The notes under the pieces were generated by a model. That model worked only from the letters and a program-made list of their open reading frames with translations, was not told the DNA's origin and did no database searches. The position numbers were made by a program, and so were the translations under genes. 64,000 bases of DNA from Dirofilaria immitis (Eukaryota > Nematoda > Chromadorea > Rhabditida > Onchocercidae), in the NCBI GenBank assembly GCA_024305405.1, contig JAKNDB010000079.1, forward strand, positions 2,532,501 to 2,596,500, given 5' to 3'. Position 1 is the stretch's first letter, and each line of letters opens with the position of its first letter. Positions 13,633 to 26,632 of this stretch are shown here, piece by piece.

Positions 13633-14601
13633 TCCTTCTTCTCTTTTTTCTCTTTCATTCATTAAATAATTATGAGAATAAATTGAAAATAAATATTTCT
13701 ATAGCTTCAAATATAAACAAAATTTCTGTTCTTTATATGTCCTAAAAGGTTCTTATTTTACACATTTGTTTTTCATATTTAACAATAAAACAAATATCAC
13801 CTATTTAAAGTCAATGAAAAAATAAAAGTGAATGTTAAATAATTTATGATAAACTTGGCTTTTATTCTTTTTCTATTCTCGGATAGAATTCATTCATTTT
13901 TAGCTCATCTATTAGCTTTGCATGCAAAATCATGCAATTATTTCAGTCCTGTTTCCAATTTAGCACTGATATTTTAAGCTTGGCCAAGAATAATTAGCCA
14001 GAATATTTTAGCATGCGTTTTATTTTGATCAATGAAAACTATAATAAAAATTGCAAAAATAAGTTGCATATTGCATGCTTTTATGTTATATGCTGCATCT
14101 GTTCTATTTAGCTCATATTTCGGATATATGATAAGGGTCGAGAAAAAAGAAATGGATAAATTGATCGATGAATCATTGGCTTAAATTGGAAATATTTGTC
14201 CAATGATAGAATGATTCATAATGTATTTGCTTCTAAAAATTTAATTAAAATTTGCTACATTAAATGTTTAACAAACATTTTGCTTCTTCTTCTTCTTTTT
14301 TTCTAATCTAAATTATATTTTTTTAATTTTTATAAGAAATTTCATAAGAGAATGAATATCTTTCATATAAATGAATCTATGAATCAAATGATATTGATAT
14401 GTATGATATTGATTGATGAAGCATTAAATATCGCATGATCACTGATTTACTCATGACAAAAAAAAAATATTCGAAAGGAATGATTGAAAGAGAAAACATG
14501 AAAATGAACAGCAATAAATCATTATTCATAGCGCTTTGGTCTTCTTCTAAAATCATTCATTATTCATTGCATGAACAGAAATCATAAAATCATCATCAAC
14601 A

Positions 14602-14650
14602 ATGACTATATATATATATATATACCATATATATATATATATATAGTCAT
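14602..14650. repeat. perfect AT hairpin
   Basis: Inverted repeat with arms starting ATGACTATATAT and ending ATATATAGTCAT around a short centre (ACC). The arms are over 20 bp. Such palindromes are typical cruciform-prone, polymorphic sites; no function is implied. Confidence 0.85.
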
Positions 14651-14785
14651 ATTTATCCATTTACATATTTCATAGCCAAAAATAAAATGAAACAGAAAAG
14701 GTATGGAATGAAAAAGATGAAGTTTTATTTAATATGAGCAAAATAAAATGAGAATCTTTCTTTCATTTAACTCAACTATCAAAGA

Positions 14786-14957
14786 TATCGATAATTATGC
14801 TATAATTAGAAATGCAAGATTGCATGCTAATGCATGTAAATAATAATGCATGCATGCATATCATGCAATATATCGATAATTATGCTATAATTAGAAATGC
14901 AGGATTGCATGCTAATGCATGTAAATAATAATGCATGCATGCATATCATGCAATATA
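14786..14957. repeat. 85-bp tandem duplication
   Basis: Two head-to-tail copies, first bases at 14786 and 14871, nearly identical (one A/G difference seen). Each unit ends in a cluster of GCATGC/ATGCAT palindromes, so the unit itself can form small hairpins. Confidence 0.85.
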
Positions 14958-15200
14958 TTCTGCAAATAGTGCAAAATTTTACACAAAATTTTATTTAATT
15001 GTTTTATAATTTTAACTATTTGTTTATTTATTTTAATTATTATTTGTTTTTATTTTATTTTATTTTTTGTACTATTTGTTTGAATTTTTTTCTTTTTTTT
15101 TTAGAAATTTTTTTTATTATTCTCATTTTTTTCGTCTTTTTTGGTATTTGTTTGTTTTTTCATTCTTTTTTCTTTCAATTATTTCCTAATTTAAAAAGTC

Positions 15201-15488
15201 ATTTCTTTTCAATTCTTGGCATAGAAATCATTTGATCATAAATAATTATCAATTGTTTAAAGTTTAGGCTCAGATTTAAAATAGGTTGTGTGGTTAAATC
15301 ATTTCTTTTCAGTTCTTGGCATAGAAATCATTTGATCATAAATAATTATCAATTGTTTAAAGTTTAGGCTCAGATTTAAAATAGGTTGTGTGGTTAAATC
15401 ATTTCTTTTCAGTTCTTGGCATAGAAATCATTTGATCATAAATAATTATCAATTGTTTAAAGTTTAGGCTCAGATTTAAAATAGGTTG
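15201..15488. repeat. 100-bp tandem repeat, about 2.9 copies
   Basis: Units start at 15201, 15301 and 15401, exactly 100 bp apart and practically identical (first copy has CAATTC where the others have CAGTTC). The third copy breaks off at about 15488. The low divergence argues for recent expansion. The unit has no open frame. Confidence 0.92.
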
Positions 15489-16373
15489 CAGGATTGAAAT
15501 TTTAATCACTAAGATGGAAAAAATTCAATCTATATGAAATAACATTAAATATTTCAGTTTCTTTTCTATCAAGCATGATCTTTATCAAATATACTCTTTA
15601 TCAAATATACAGATTAAATTATCATCATAACACCATTGTTCATTCATTAATAAATAAAATGTAATATTTATATTTTTATTATTATAATTATTTTAAATTA
15701 TATTTATTTATTTAATATAGCATTAACAGAAAGAAATTAATTTGAAATTAAATTGGAATTTTAAAATTTTGCAATAAAAATTTGAATATTTGGCAATTTT
15801 TATTTCATTTGAAATTAAATTAGAATTGAAATAAAATAAAACGAAATTTCTTCCTTTCTTTCTATTCCATTCCAATTAATAAAATGGATCGGTTGAAAAA
15901 AAAGAAAATGGCATGAATAGATTAGATAGTAATGTTGACATAACCATATGTATGTATCGATATATCGATGTATCATCGTTGAATGTATCGGTAGAAGGAT
16001 AGATATAGATAGATGGTTGGAGAGATGGATGTATGTATATGGATCGTTGGATGGAATCGCTTTAATAATAGATGACAGATGAAAATGTTGAATTATCGTT
16101 GTCCATTGTTTGGTTACAAAAATAGTTTGGCGGCAAAATGACTGACTAACTAAACCATAAATTAGCTGATCGATCAAAATCTCAAACTAACCAATTGATC
16201 TGATTCTTCATATTTCTAGTATGAAAATACGAAGAATTATAAATCAAAAAATTAATTTTAATATTTAAAAATAAATTTGTTAATTCATAAATATATTTAG
16301 CAAAAATTTTGATTTTTCAGAAAAAAATTTTTTGAAGAAATTTTGAAATTTTAATTTTCTTTTAAAATTTTAA

Positions 16374-16530
16374 ATTTTTAAATATTTTGAAAATGTTTGA
16401 ATCTTTTTTTTTATTTTTAACATTTTTTTTTTGGAAGAAATTTTTTAATTTTTTCAGAAATATTTTTTAAAAATTATAATTTAAATTTTTGAAATATTTT
16501 GAAAATGTTGGCATCTTTTTTACTTTTTTT
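16374..16530. repeat. low-complexity A/T duplication
   Basis: Two related copies of a block built on AAATATTTTGAAAATGTT followed by a T-rich run, about 110 bp apart, embedded in A/T homopolymer-rich DNA from about 16310. Confidence 0.55.
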
Positions 16531-19500
16531 GTTTTATTTTATTTTGCCACTTTGTCTATTCAATGATATGTTTGAAACAGACAGATATATGATAGAACAG
16601 TTGTCGTGATATGTGATGTATCCGTCGTAATTTAACTATTTGCAATCCTATCATTTACATAATCAGAAAATTCTCCCTCTTTCATCAACTAACTCTTTTC
16701 AGCCAAATATCTCATTAATTTTGATTGTTCAAACTTTTCTGATAAGCAAATTCTTTCAATCGATCAATGGTCTTTCTAAAATCTTTCTGCTGCTATCTGC
16801 AAAGATAATATGCGATATATCAAGGCAGATTGTTTGTAAGAGCAAAGTGTCTTGGCTGCTATTTCAAAAATAATCACCATTTCACATCTTCAATAAACGA
16901 ACAATTTAGCCTATATTATACTCTCGTCTTTCCTTTTATATTTATAGATTCGTTTAAATTTTTCAATGAATACGAGAGGTATAATTATATTATCGAATAT
17001 ATCGTTAAAATAATAAAATAGTTAACTAAATTTATTCGTTGCTTTTCCTCGAGACTACATCATTTATGTTAATTTTAGAAATTTTTTAAACCTTTTCGAA
17101 TTCAACATTCCAAATATTTATTATCTTTAGTTATAACTCTAATTATATTTTTGATAGAATTAGAAAACAGTTTTAAAAATGAAAATATAATTTCCAATCT
17201 ATTGGCATAAATGATCCATTAAACAAGTTTAATGAAATTCGAACTGCTTCATTAATCATCATCAACAATCACTTCCTTCAAATCATTTTTTCTTTTTTTT
17301 TTCAACATTTATTAAAATAAAACTGTAAAACGGAAGTTTTTCCTTTTTTGTTTTTATTTGATGATCATCGCTTATTTTTAATTCTTTGCTATAGGATATT
17401 TAGTCTTTTCTTTTTTTCTTTTTCCAAATTTTAAAATATCAATTTTTTTTGTTCGCTTGTTTTTCTTCTTTCTTCTTAGAGCCATTTACCTGATTTTATC
17501 ATTCTAACTTCTTCCTTACCTTATTTCCTTCATGCACTTCTTTGATAATAAAACTTTTCCGGTTTCCTTCTTTCCCTTTCCGGCGCCATTCATGATTGAT
17601 AATGCTCTTAATTTTTGATGTCTACTTGAACTTTCTTTTCCTGTCGCCTTTTCCTTTTTCTTTTGGATAGAAAATGTTAAAGTAAAACTTCGTAAATTTA
17701 TGATGATAATTATTGATGATACGTAATGTATATGATGATAGAAATAAGTGACATCATTATATCAGTAAACCGATCGTATCATATCATCCTTCTTGTCACC
17801 GTTCCATTTTTTTTTTTCATTGATATAAGTGTCATTAATTAAAGATAAAATGGTCATCAGTTAAATAAGTTCATTTTTCTATCGAACAATATATATTCCC
17901 TTCCAATCTCAAATCTTTTATTTTTCTTAGAGAGAATTAATTTTTGTCAAATTTAATAAATGCATTTATAAATTGTATAGACAGATTATTCCGATCATTT
18001 CTTCGATCCATTTCATTCGTTCGAGCAATGATCGGTTATTGCATTCATCCATCTTTATTTTTCATTTTTACAATAATTAATGCCATCTTTTACCATTCAT
18101 CTTTCTCTCATTCAAATTAAATTAAACAATCGATCATCTTATATCATTCATTTGCTCTAAGAGTTAGTTATCCGATAAATTATGATAAGTATATTCCCGG
18201 AAAATTATGATATTATAAAAATTTTTCAATCATGAATTCATATAATGATTGACAAAAGTTAAATCATCTGTCAAATTTTGCCATTTGTATATTTGCAAAT
18301 ATTCACACTAATTATATTAAGCTAAAATGGAACTAATTAACGCTTGGCAGGTTTGAAATTTTAAATTTTCTTATTCTTTTTTAGACTAATATGGAAATAT
18401 TTAGTGCTAAATTATAATTATACATTAAACTAAACTATTTGAGAAATAGATATTTTGAAATAGAAATATTTTTATGAAAAATTAAATAGCAAAAATTTCG
18501 AATTATAATTTTTCAATTGCTAAATTATCGCTTATTTTATCAATTTTTCCTTTCACTTCTCTTCATCGATATATTTACTAAAATCATTGAAGTGTTATTA
18601 ATTTTATTTTGTATTCGGAGAAAATGTAAATTCTAAAATATTTTATGCATCAATAAATTTACGACTCAGAAAAGAAATTTTTATAATTTTAAATTAAATT
18701 TTAATCTTTCTTATTGATCGAAATTTAAATTTAAAATTATTCTTAATGATCAAAATTTTAATAATTAAATAAAAAAATTTTTTTTCTTGCCAAAATTTAT
18801 TTCATTTACACAAAGATGCTAGAAATGCATTAAAAAAATGAATTCCAATTTAATCAAAGCAAAACAATTTGTTTAAATTTAGGTTTGATTACTAAGCTTA
18901 AGATTTTTCCCAAATAAAAATCAATATCTTTGTTATATAATTTAAGTGCATTTGAAAAAAAATTCAATTTAATTTAATTCTCATTCATAAGATTTCATTG
19001 ATAATAATAATAATTTCATTGAATAATGTCTTCAGGGCAATTTAAAAATTTTCATTTACTCTTTCAATTCATAAACATTTTTTTCGTTCTTCTCATAATT
19101 TTTTTTTTTTTTAAACTGAATATATTCATAGTTTTAGTATTTTCACTATAAAAAAATCTTTCTATGCTTAAGTTTATTTTACTGAAAAGTTATATTTTAG
19201 TTTTGAAAGAAAAAAAAGCAAACAAAGATTCTCAACGATCAATTATCAGCTAATATTATCAGTCAATTCATATCACTCCTTTCAAACTTCTCATAGCATC
19301 TTTCTTATCAACTTATGCAATGATAATCTTTGCTTCATTTTTGCATCCTTTTTTTTTCTTCTAAAAGATATTTATTTTGTCAAAGTTTCAATATAAATGA
19401 TTCATTCGTCATATTGTCTGCTTGACGATCGATGATTTCATATTTATTTTACAATAATTTCATATTTTCTATGTAACTATTTGTTTTCGCTCTATTTGAT

Positions 19501-20616
19501 TATATATTTAGTGAATTTGCTTTTTTTTTCACAAATATTTATTTTAAAATTTTGTTAAAAAAAAATTTTTATAAACTATCATTTATTAAAGTTTAAAAGT
19601 TTAGTAATATTTATATTTGAAATTTTAAATTTTATAAAATAAAATAAATGAAAAAATAAAATTCATTAAAAAAGAAAAAAATTACATTTCATATGAAATA
19701 TTCGTAATTTATTTCAATAAACTCATATTATTTTGCTATCATAGCAAATCTCTATGATAAGAAATATTGATTAATTAAATTTTTAATTAATTTCAGATTA
19801 GGCAAAAAAAAGAAGGCTTAGGATAAAATATGAAAATGAATTGAAAGAGATCGTATGAAATGATCCCTGAAATTATCAAATAGAAAACAAATAGTAAATG
19901 ATAATAATTATCATTCAAAACCAGCTTCCATTCATATGATACGCTATTATTCTATTCATTCATCAGTCATTTCATATATTTGTTTATCATTAATATTATT
20001 TAAATTATCAAAGTACTATTTTCGTTTTCGTTTGTTCCACTTTGTTTAAGATTGATATCAAATATTTTATTGAGATGAACAATGCCACTTTATGCTATAT
20101 TTTTCGTCAAGAAAAAATTAATTCTTTTGCTTATTCGTTAAAGTGATTCCCCAAGTATTTGTAATTCTCGAGATTTTTCTCGATTTTTAGATTAGATGCG
20201 AAAATAATCGATAATCAAAAAAAAAATCTAAATTTCTTTCAAACGTTCGTCTTATTTCAATGAAATAAAACATAAGCCAAAAATTCCCTTTAAGATTTCT
20301 TCGCTTGAAGAATTTAATAGGTGTACAGAGAGTAATTTCCAAAAATTCTGTCGGAAAGTTTAAAGTTTGTATTTAAATTGAAAATTAGAAAAAAAATGTT
20401 AAGTCAAAATTGATAACAACTTTTGGAACAAGGAATTATGATTCAATCATCTCTATCTCGAGATTTATTTCTTTTTTTTAAAAAAAAGATAAAAAGTTTT
20501 TGTTGAAATTTTGCAAATAAATTATGGCGAAAAAAAAGATAAGTACAAATTTAGTTCATAAAAATGCTTTCAAATTTGAAATATATTTGTCAAATTTCGT
20601 CGCTTCCATATTCATT

Positions 20617-20649
20617 CAAATTACGGAAAATTCCATTTTCCGTAATTTG
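20617..20649. repeat. 15-bp perfect hairpin
   Basis: The left arm CAAATTACGGAAAAT and its exact reverse complement are separated by 3 nt. It stands alone in non-coding DNA. Confidence 0.8.
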
Positions 20650-21340
20650 ATAATTTTAGAAAAAATTTCAATTTCCAATTTTCTTTTTTAAAAAAAGGAA
20701 TAAATGAACAAATAATAATAAATCATAGAAGCAAAAAATATCATTTGAGTAATGCAAAAAAGTAAATTGGAATTAATGAACATACTTATACTCAAATATA
20801 AAACTAATAATATCATCAAAATTTTTACCCGCAGCATATGTTATCTCTAAACTAAACCTTCGAAACGGGTAATTAACTATTATAATGTTTCGGACAAATG
20901 TCCAATTTTCTCTCTAAACTTCTGCTGATCAATTTTCAATAAAATTTTTATGATTATAATACAGAAAATTTCTATGAAATTTAGCGGCAAAATGTAGTAA
21001 TTAGTATTATCGATTGTAATAAATGATGGCCTAACGAACCAGCTCATATTTGATAATTTCAAAAGCTCCAAAAAAAGGTAAAAAAATTAGGCTTTTTAAT
21101 TTCAGAGTAATTTCAATGAAACATCAAATTTCTTAATTCGATAGTAAATATCTCATTCTCGAAATAACCAAAGTTCTATCGAGAGAAGTTTTAAAAATTA
21201 AAACTATCATTTTTTTCCAACAGTTATTTTATCGAATTTATTCATGAAAAATAAATATTAAAATTCAAATATCTCTTGATTCTGCTACCTTTCCTATTGT
21301 TTTAATCACATCCTTATTAATAGAATATCTGCTTATCTTT

Positions 21341-21370
21341 CATATCATCATCATCATCATCATCATCATC
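21341..21370. repeat. ATC trinucleotide repeat
   Basis: About ten uninterrupted TCA/ATC units in non-coding DNA. Confidence 0.9.
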
Positions 21371-21899
21371 TTTAGCTTTAATATCTTCATTTTCTTCAAT
21401 TTTAAAACTTAATAATTTAAAGAAACTTTGCAACAGTCTAACATCGTGGTACTTGAAGTATTCTGAATTTAATGCGATACCGTATCCTAATTAATCAATT
21501 AATTAATAACTCGATAGCTATAAAACATATATGTATAAATGCGAGTATCGTCTGTATCAGTCGTCAAACAAATCATTGTTGACAAAGGAAAGATTCTCGA
21601 ATGGCACTTTTATTGACATCATTATTAATATTCTGATTTAATTAGATAGAAAAAGGAGTTCTTTTCCTTTTACCTTTCGAACCCCACACTTACCTTTCCC
21701 TCCTCTCTACCTTCTTTTCTTGACAAAATCTTCCCTTCTCTCAGCCATCTTTTGTCAACAATTCATTTTACTCCTCATTTGTCCATGACAATTCATCCGT
21801 ATGAATGAATGAATAGATTCATTTGAAGTTTCATAAAATATGGCTTTCATCCTACTTTCATTCCTATACCTCAAATCATTTGACGAATATGAATTAAAT

Positions 21900-22135
21900 G
21901 ATCAATGATAATATTAATATTGATGATGATGTTAATGATAATGATGATAATGATAATGATGATAATGATAATGAGATGATGATGATGATGATGATAGTGA
22001 TGATAATGATAGTAATGAAATGAAGCTTCAATGATTTTAATGCTGCTGCTGATGATGATGATGATGATAATGATGATGATGATAATGATGATGATATGAT
22101 GATGATGATATTGATAATAATGGTGGTAGTGGTGG
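21900..22135. repeat. long interrupted GAT/ATG repeat
   Basis: About 235 bp of GAT/AAT/GGT trinucleotide units with interruptions, including a short TGC run near 22041-22050. The minus-strand 105-codon frame across it is a translated microsatellite (Ile/Ser runs), not a gene. Confidence 0.9.
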
Positions 22136-22265
22136 TGTTAGTGGTTGTGCTATTCCGCTTATCATAATTCATGATCATTTTCGAATCTACTTGTTTTGTT
22201 CCATCTCGCACATTTCATCTTGAAAATTGTCAAGTCAAGTTGCGCCGAAGGTCTCTCAACCATCC

Positions 22266-22330
22266 ATCATCTATCTATCTATCTATCTATCTATCTATGT
22301 ATCAATGTATCCATCCATCTATGTATCGGT
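22266..22330. repeat. TATC tetranucleotide repeat
   Basis: About eight uninterrupted ATCT units followed by degenerate CCATCT/TGTATC units. The plus-strand frame 22171-22425 reads through it and is not supported as a gene. Confidence 0.85.
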
Positions 22331-23608
22331 CAATTTCCCCTCTATTGCTGTTTTCTTTTTATTTTTTAAATTTCTTTTTCTCCTCTTCTCTTCCTAAATT
22401 TTCCTTCTCTTCTATCGAATTATAAAATGGAATGAAAGAAGGGAATGGACAAAATATGAAAATCGAATCGATGAATACAATGGAATAAATTATTTCATTC
22501 AACTTTTACTTCACTTTCCGGAATAGTCCAATATTTTATCACTCACAATACTGTTATCAATTAATCGTTATCATGTTAAATCAGCAATACATCAATAATT
22601 ATTCTCAAATTATCCATAATATTACGCGAGTTTTATCACACTGTAATTTACAAATCATTTATTTCTATCATTATACCTAAAATCCATTCCATTTGTGCTA
22701 TATTTAATACTCATTATATAAGTTATTTTGGCATCATTTTAGAGTATGCAATGATACTAATTAATCTGATATCTATTAATCTGATAAAGATATAGACATA
22801 TAAAATGTAATCTTATCGATAATTATTTTTTTAATTTAAATAAAAATTTATCATTTGATGATAAAATTACAGGTTGGATATTTTACTTAATTCGAATATT
22901 TTACATTTTTTTGATTTAAATTAATATTATTTATTCAAGATTATCATAATTACAAAGTGATATTTCTAATTTTTATCACTGAATATAATTAATTCATTTC
23001 TCTATATAATATTTACGATTTAATAATTCTTTATTTCATCAAATCTTATTATTTTTTCGATTGAGGTTTGTTAGAAGTTTGGATGCTTACCTATGTTTAC
23101 TATTAATTCCTTCAGCTAATTTTCAATCTCGACAAAACTTCGAGACAAATTTCTAATTAAAAGTTGTAGTACCAGTTTTTTTTCCGAGATAATTTCCCGA
23201 AACTAATCAAAGAACAGAAATCATCCGATAACTAATGCTATCCTAATGAAAAATATAAAAGGACGATAAATCATATATGTAATATTGAGAGTAAACGGAT
23301 TGGTAAAAGAGTCCTTGAGTCCTGTAAAGGTCAATATCTCGTTAACAAGCCTAGGAAATAATTCATTCTCATCTTTCGAACTAATAATGACAATCATTTT
23401 TGACTGATAATGAATAGAAACATATTTCTAATTCCATCTACTCTTACTCATCCTAATTTCTATTCTTTAATTCCAATAAAACATTTACAAATACAATAAG
23501 TGATCCGATCAATGATAAATTAAATCAGTTAATAAAATGATAAAATGATTGAATATATTATATAAATAGAAATCTTAAATATTATGCATATTTTTGAATA
23601 TATGATAA

Positions 23609-23639
23609 TTTAAATGATGCAAATTTTGCATCATTTAAA
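23609..23639. repeat. 15-bp perfect palindrome
   Basis: Arms TTTAAATGATGCAAA and its reverse complement are separated by a single T. In non-coding AT-rich DNA. Confidence 0.85.
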
Positions 23640-25203
23640 GTTAATATCGCAAATGGAATGTTAATTAATGATAAAAAGGTATTCCCTAAATTAAAGGTAT
23701 TTTTTTATCATTCTCTTTTAAATTATCGAATATATTTATCAGCAGGAAATACGGGAATGTACAGCTAGGCTAATATAAATTAGAATACAAAATAAGTGAG
23801 GTTTGTAAACTTTGGAATCAATCGATAAAGCTATCTTCGAAGGAAAAGGCTTATCAGCTCAACGCCTACTTTTGTACGTCAAAGACAGTAAAGAATAATT
23901 ATACAGAAAAAGGGAGAGAGAAAGACAGACAGAAAGAGAGAGAAAAGAGAGAGAGAAAGAAAAGGAAAAAAATATATATTATAGAGATCATATTATATCA
24001 ATCATTTATTCTCATTATCATATCAGTATTCTAACATATCTTATCATATTCGTCTCATTATTAATATAACTTATCCGATAGCATCTTATCCGATAGAATC
24101 TATTCCTTAAATTATTTCTTTTATCCTTTAATTCTCCAAATATATACATATATATGTATATACTATCTCTACCACTCTACTGTTTGCTACCAACTATTAC
24201 TTTTAAAAGGATTATGGGCGTATGGTCATTTTGACCCTACGGATAAATGGATGACCAATGGATGACCATTCCATCATTTACTATAGCTGCGATTTTCGCT
24301 GAATCTTTTATGCTTATTTCAGCCACGTGTTCTTCTTTTTTCTTTTTCTTCTCTTATCTTCTAGCACTCACTTTATTTCATTTAAATTAAGAAAAAAATT
24401 GTAAAATTTTTTTGAATATTGAATATATGTATGATAAATGAAAGATATGAGATAGTTGTTAGAGATGATAATGAAAATGATAATTCTTAATGATAAAAGA
24501 TTGATTAAGAAGTACAACCAGCATTTATCATGATTTATTATCGTACTAAATGTATCATTTAAAGTTCATTTGCCCATATCACAACAACAATCTAATTACT
24601 TTTGGTAATTTTAAAGAGTAATTTGTTTTGTTTACGTTAAATAAAATTGATAATAGTTTCATCTAATTCTATCAATTATTATATATCATTTAATTATCAA
24701 TTATTATCGATAATTAACTATTTAACATTTTAATTTAGACATGTAACGATAGTATACTATACTTCACCATAAATTATCCATAAATATTGATTTGAATATT
24801 TAATTTTTTCTGACCTTATTACTACACTATTTATCGAATTGAATGTAAAAATTTCACTTTTTTTTTTTTTTTTACTTTTTTTTGTTAGAATGATTTGTTG
24901 CAGAGATATGGGACAAAAATAATGCTTTCGAGAATAGAGAGAGTAGGGCATAAAAGTTCTCTCGTCTTCTAAAATATTCGTTGATTCTGATGCCAACACT
25001 TTCGGATGAACAAATCGTAGGATGAATTAAATGGACGAATAGAATAAATATCTATGCGTTAAATCAAAAATATCGATGTCTTTTTTTTTTCTTTTTTCTT
25101 GAAAAGATGAAAATCAAATTTCTCATTTTCTTCGTTTTCAATAAAAATTTCAAATATTAAATAAACAAAAAGAAATTAATTATAATTTCATTTATCGTAT
25201 TGC

Positions 25204-25301
25204 TTCCTCTTCTTCTTCTTCTTCTTCTTCATATATTTGAGAAATTAAAAAAAAGGAAAAAACAAAGAATGCTCGAGAAATTAAAAAAAAAAAAAAAAAA
25301 A
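25204..25301. repeat. TTC repeat and A tract
   Basis: Seven TTC units near 25206-25229 are followed by an A run of about 18 at 25283-25301. A second TTC run lies at about 27937-27957. Confidence 0.8.
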
Positions 25302-26537
25302 CCCAGCAATAACTTAATTGTCCATTAATTTTCTACATTGAAAAGTTAATCTTAATGACCTGATTCCTTATTTGTACTTAATGATTAATGAATGACTCAT
25401 ACTGGACAGACAAAACATTCCCAGGAGAATAACTCATGGCTAAATCTTCCCTTCTGAATTGTTAGTATTCGTATTAGTTAGTTAATATTTCTTTGAAATT
25501 TACATTAAACCTTTCCAATAAAAAAAGAACATGCATTCTCGATCAAATTTCATACCGATCATTGTGATCAAATTATATCGAAAATGATAAAATATATCGC
25601 AAATACTTCAAACAATTTCAATTATATTTTTGATAATTTTTTTAAAATAAAATTTCGACTTGAAAATTTTTATCAATAATTAACCCATTTAAATTATACA
25701 TTTGAACACTTGTGAGTTTCATCTAAAATTTTTAAGATTACCGAAATTATTTTTTTTTCCTAAAATTTTAACAAGTGATATAAAAGTGAAATGATATGAA
25801 GTCAAGAAAATTTGAATAAGAAAATTAGTTTATGCATTTTTTTTTATTTAAATCTGCTTGTTATCTTTTCTGATATATTAAATTTTATTTCCGTGTTCTC
25901 GACAATTTCAAAGAAATCATTAATTTAATTCAGATGTAGTAAATGAAAATTTCGTACGTCTTGCGATAACTGTTACAATTTCTTACGGATTTCTAGCCTA
26001 GAGTCATGCAATGAAAATAAAGAAAGCCTAGGTTCTAAAGTTTCAATCAAATTAATTATCAATTTTTCATATGATAATATAGAAGTTTTCCAATTGCTAC
26101 ATTGATCAATGCATAAATTAAACGTGAATTATTTTAATGGAAATCGTATCACTCTCGATTAGTATGCAATTTTTTTTTTTTTTGTTTCAGATTTAATGCT
26201 TATTTATTATTAATCTATGCGGAATAATGTACTGAAAATTATTGATGCCATATGCAAAAATGACATTTATGGCTAAGTTTTAATTATTATCAAATGCAAG
26301 AAGAATTAATAACAAATTGAAAATGCGTCAACAAATGATTATTATTGAGCTATTAATGCCCATTTTGCTCTATGCTAATAATTATCTCAATTTAAGGCCA
26401 CGACAAGTTATTAATGCTGGCAAGTTTATTTTTTTTTCTTTCCTCCATATCCAAGCAATTATATCTTAATTTTATAACTAATTATAATGAAATAATAATT
26501 ACCAAAGCAATTATTTAAATAACGAACAGAACAGCAA

Positions 26538-26632
26538 GTATAATAATAATAATAATAATAACTAATAATAATAATAATAGTAATAATAATAATAATAATA
26601 GTAATAATAACAATAATAATAATAACAATAAT
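26538..26632. repeat. TAA trinucleotide repeat
   Basis: About 95 bp of TAA units with C and G interruptions. The minus-strand 64-codon frame here is poly-Ile/Tyr read from the repeat. Confidence 0.9.

Noticed and set aside
15815..16177. 120-codon minus frame
   Set aside because: It has Ile/His/Ser-rich random composition, no domain and no splice context, and partly reads through GAT/TAGA-rich sequence.
21894..22211. 105-codon minus frame
   Set aside because: It reads through a GAT/ATG microsatellite and yields poly-Ile/Ser.
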